Source of the DNA: Bacteroidales bacterium
GTDB lineage: Bacteria; Bacteroidota; Bacteroidia; Bacteroidales; UBA7960
DNA length: 6,664 nucleotides
Reading direction: 5' to 3'
Assembly (NCBI GenBank): GCA_007130545.1
Contig: SLSG01000145.1
Coordinates: 1 to 6,664 of the forward strand
Part shown: positions 4,589-6,664 of the stretch, one piece after another
Position numbering within the stretch: position 1 is the first letter of the stretch
Layout: each line of letters begins with the position of its first letter
Position numbers and translations under genes: made by a program
Notes under the pieces: model-generated
Databases searched by the model: none
Seen by the model: the letters and a program-made list of their open reading frames with translations, nothing else
What the model was told of the DNA's origin: nothing

Positions 4589-6664
4589 CTAAAGGATTAA
4601 CTGTCCGCATTGGTAGACAAGCCAGGCGACGGCCCAGGCGGTCATGGTCGTGTATGCCACCGTGAAAAGCCCCCACTTCCAGTGCCCCGATTCCCTGCTG
4701 ATGGCTGCAATCACCCCGATACAGGGGAAGTACAGCAATACGAACAGCATGAAGGAAAGGGCAACCAAGGGGTTGAACACCTTCTCCCCCTCGCGGGGTC
4801 CGGACGCATGGGTTTGCTCCTGTAGTTTTTCGACCAGGGAGGTGCTGTGGGTCTGCACGGTTTCATCTGCATGGTAGAGCACCCCCAGTGTGCTGACCAC
4901 GATCTCCTTGGCGGCCACCCCCGACAGGATGCTGACGGTCATCTTCCAGTCGAATCCAAGGGGTGCCATGACCGGCTGTATGGCTTTACCCAGCCTTCCG
5001 ATATAGCTTTGTTCCTGTCTTTCCGTCATCAGTGCGCTCTCCATCTGCCAGAGGGCTTTTTCTTTATCGTCGGACAAGCTTTCCCGGGCCTGCCGGTCGG
5101 CCGGGTCCAGGTCTGATAACTGCTGCTCAAACCTGGTCTCTATGGACGCCTGTTCCATGGCAAGCTGCTCCGTGTAGGCTGCCCCTCCCGGGAAATACCC
5201 CAGGGCCCAGATGATAATGGAAGCCGCCAGAATAATGCCGCTGATCTTTCTGAGGTATTGTACCGCCTTGCTCCACATATGGATGGTGATGGCGCGGGTG
5301 GTGGGGCGGCGGTAGGGCGGGAGTTCCATCACGAAAGGCACCTCTTCCGCACGGAAAAGGGTCTTTTTCAGCAATATGGCCATGCCTACGGCCACCATGA
5401 CTCCTGTTGCATAAATCAGGAAAAGCATGGTACCCTGGTATTCGGAAAAGAAGGCGCTGATAAACAACACATAAATGGGCAGGCGGGCACTGCAAGACAT
5501 AAAGGGGTTGATCAGCATGGTGAGCATGCGGTCGTTGCGGTTTGACAGGGTACGGGTGGCCATGATGGCGGGTACATTGCAGCCAAAACCCATCAGCAGG
5601 GGGATGAAAGACTTCCCGTGCAGTCCGATCCGGTGCATGATTCTGTCCATAATAAATACGGCCCGTGACATATAGCCGGTGTCCTCCATCAGGCTGATAA
5701 AGAAAAACAGCAGCATGATGTTCGGCAGGAAGACAACGACCCCTCCGACGCCGCTTACCACCCCGTTGATGAGCAGGTCCTTCAGCGGACCCTGGGCCAT
5801 TCGGCTCTCAAGAAATCCCGAGAGGCTTTCCACACCGGACTCGATCCATTCCATCGGATAACTGCCCAGGAAGAAGGTGGCCGAGAACATAATCCACATG
5901 AATAGCAGAAAAAACGGGAACCCAAGCACCCTGTCGGTCAGCAGGGTATCTATGGCCTGGCTTGCCCGTTTTCGCGCAGATGCGGCTGGCGTGTAGGTCT
6001 CCTTCAGGGCACCGGATATGAAGCCATATTTCAGGTCCGTAATCACGGTTTCCGGGCTGTCCCCGAATTCCTTTTCTATTTGCCCGGCCTCATGTCTGGC
6101 CTGGTAAATGATCTCCTCATGGTTGTGGCAATGGGCCATCACCTTTTTGGTGGCTTCCGGGTCGTTTTCCAGAAGGCGGATGGACAGAAACCTGGAAGAC
6201 ACCTGATCGGTCAGCTGCTGGTTCCCCTCCCGGTTGATCAGGTCCTGTATCTCCCTGATCGACCGTTCCACGATGTCGCCGTAATTGATATGGATATGAC
6301 GAACCACCTCGTTGCGGTCTTCGAATACCTCGATGGCCTTTGAAAAGGTCTCCCGGATGCCTTTGCCCCTGGAGCTGACGGCCGGGATCACCGGGATCCC
6401 GGTCATGCGGCCGAAGGACTCATGGTCGAACACATCCCCTTTTTTCTCCAGCTCATCATGCATGTTCAACACCATGATCACCCGGATGTCCATGTCGATC
6501 AGCTGGGTGGTCAGGTAAAGGTTGCGTTCCAGGTTGGAGGCATCCACCACGTTGATGACGACATCCGGCAGATTCTCCGCGATATGGTTCTGAACGAAAA
6601 CCTCTTCAGGAGTGTAGGCCGAAATGGAATAGGTGCCGGGAAGATCGGTGATGTTGAACTGGTA
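4589..6664 (-). CDS. feoB: Ferrous iron transport protein B (5' end outside window)
   Basis: Inner-membrane Fe(II) transporter with an N-terminal G-protein domain. The window holds 691 C-terminal residues; the start, G1 and G2 motifs are cut off by the right edge, so a possible FeoA fusion cannot be judged. Numbering from the edge, G3 DLPG is at 7-10, NVVDASNLERNL at 38-49, G4 NMHD at 67-70 and a G5-like VSSRGKG at about 96-102. A helical cytosolic region follows to about 245, then the membrane domain with two Gate modules: GFGCNVPAIMATRT with C362 in the first, and AAKEIVVS and YFPCIG with C648 in the second. These cysteine-containing motifs are the ones linked to the iron path in FeoB. A charged helical stretch at about 497-552 interrupts the membrane domain. 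The stop is TAG, seven bases before the Cys-rich partner gene. Regulation by iron is likely, but the promoter lies outside the window. Confidence 0.97.
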   Translation of the reverse strand, partial: YQFNITDLPGTYSISAYTPEEVFVQNHIAENLPDVVINVVDASNLERNLYLTTQLIDMDIRVIMVLNMHDELEKKGDVFDHESFGRMTGIPVIPAVSSRGKGIRETFSKAIEVFEDRNEVVRHIHINYGDIVERSIREIQDLINREGNQQLTDQVSSRFLSIRLLENDPEATKKVMAHCHNHEEIIYQARHEAGQIEKEFGDSPETVITDLKYGFISGALKETYTPAASARKRASQAIDTLLTDRVLGFPFFLLFMWIMFSATFFLGSYPMEWIESGVESLSGFLESRMAQGPLKDLLINGVVSGVGGVVVFLPNIMLLFFFISLMEDTGYMSRAVFIMDRIMHRIGLHGKSFIPLLMGFGCNVPAIMATRTLSNRNDRMLTMLINPFMSCSARLPIYVLFISAFFSEYQGTMLFLIYATGVMVAVGMAILLKKTLFRAEEVPFVMELPPYRRPTTRAITIHMWSKAVQYLRKISGIILAASIIIWALGYFPGGAAYTEQLAMEQASIETRFEQQLSDLDPADRQARESLSDDKEKALWQMESALMTERQEQSYIGRLGKAIQPVMAPLGFDWKMTVSILSGVAAKEIVVSTLGVLYHADETVQTHSTSLVEKLQEQTHASGPREGEKVFNPLVALSFMLFVLLYFPCIGVIAAISRESGHWKWGLFTVAYTTMTAWAVAWLVYQCGQLIL

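Noticed and set aside
6390..6403. A perfect 14-base palindrome, ACCGGGATCCCGGT, within feoB
   Set aside because: It encodes the conserved T-G-I-P-V stretch of the G domain, lies deep in coding sequence and is overlapped by a short direct repeat from the I-P-V-I-P codons. It is most simply a product of codon choice, not an operator.
6548..6550. GTG as a start codon for a shorter FeoB
   Set aside because: The frame continues to the right edge with conserved FeoB G-domain sequence, including DLPGTYS, so the gene is cut by the window and this GTG is an internal valine.
1..6664. RNA genes, CRISPR arrays, insertion sequences, phage or defence genes
   Set aside because: Nearly every base is covered by recognisable core genes, and no tRNA-like fold, spaced repeat array, transposase or terminal inverted repeat was seen.

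Overview
This window most likely comes from a member of the Bacteroidota, probably near the Bacteroidales. The evidence is family content and gene order, not any computed similarity. There is a lone LutC-like LUD protein, then a DUF2007 protein, CdsA and a short-type phosphatidylserine decarboxylase. FeoB is paired with a small FeoB-associated Cys-rich membrane protein. RecQ is of a type whose zinc cysteines lie near the C-terminus. Most genes lack strong Shine-Dalgarno sites, which also fits this phylum. The sequence is almost entirely coding. No RNA gene, insertion sequence, CRISPR array, phage gene or sign of recent transfer was seen.

Layout: positions 6-2402 hold four plus-strand genes packed head to tail: LUD protein, DUF2007 protein, cdsA and psd. 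The gaps range from a 4-base overlap to 9 bases, so they are probably co-transcribed, with the promoter outside the window. Positions 2417-6664 hold three minus-strand genes. In transcription order they are feoB (5' end cut off by the right edge), a 65-residue Cys-rich membrane protein 7 bases later, and recQ after a 56-base gap. The two blocks converge on a 14-base gap between the psd and recQ stop codons. A 17-base-period tandem repeat of three copies covers both gene ends.

How the genes work together: cdsA makes CDP-diacylglycerol, and psd makes phosphatidylethanolamine from phosphatidylserine. The step joining them, phosphatidylserine synthase, is not in this window. The feo pair imports ferrous iron across the inner membrane. 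recQ is a DNA repair and recombination helicase with no evident functional tie to iron uptake. The LUD and DUF2007 proteins have no assigned role here; only their placement links them to membrane lipid synthesis.

The window looks like ordinary core genome, and I found no convincing new biological system. The points worth a second look are the tandem repeat that sets both convergent C-termini, the TTG start of cdsA overlapping the preceding stop codon, the Asp-to-Glu change in the CdsA active-site region, and the RecQ domain order.
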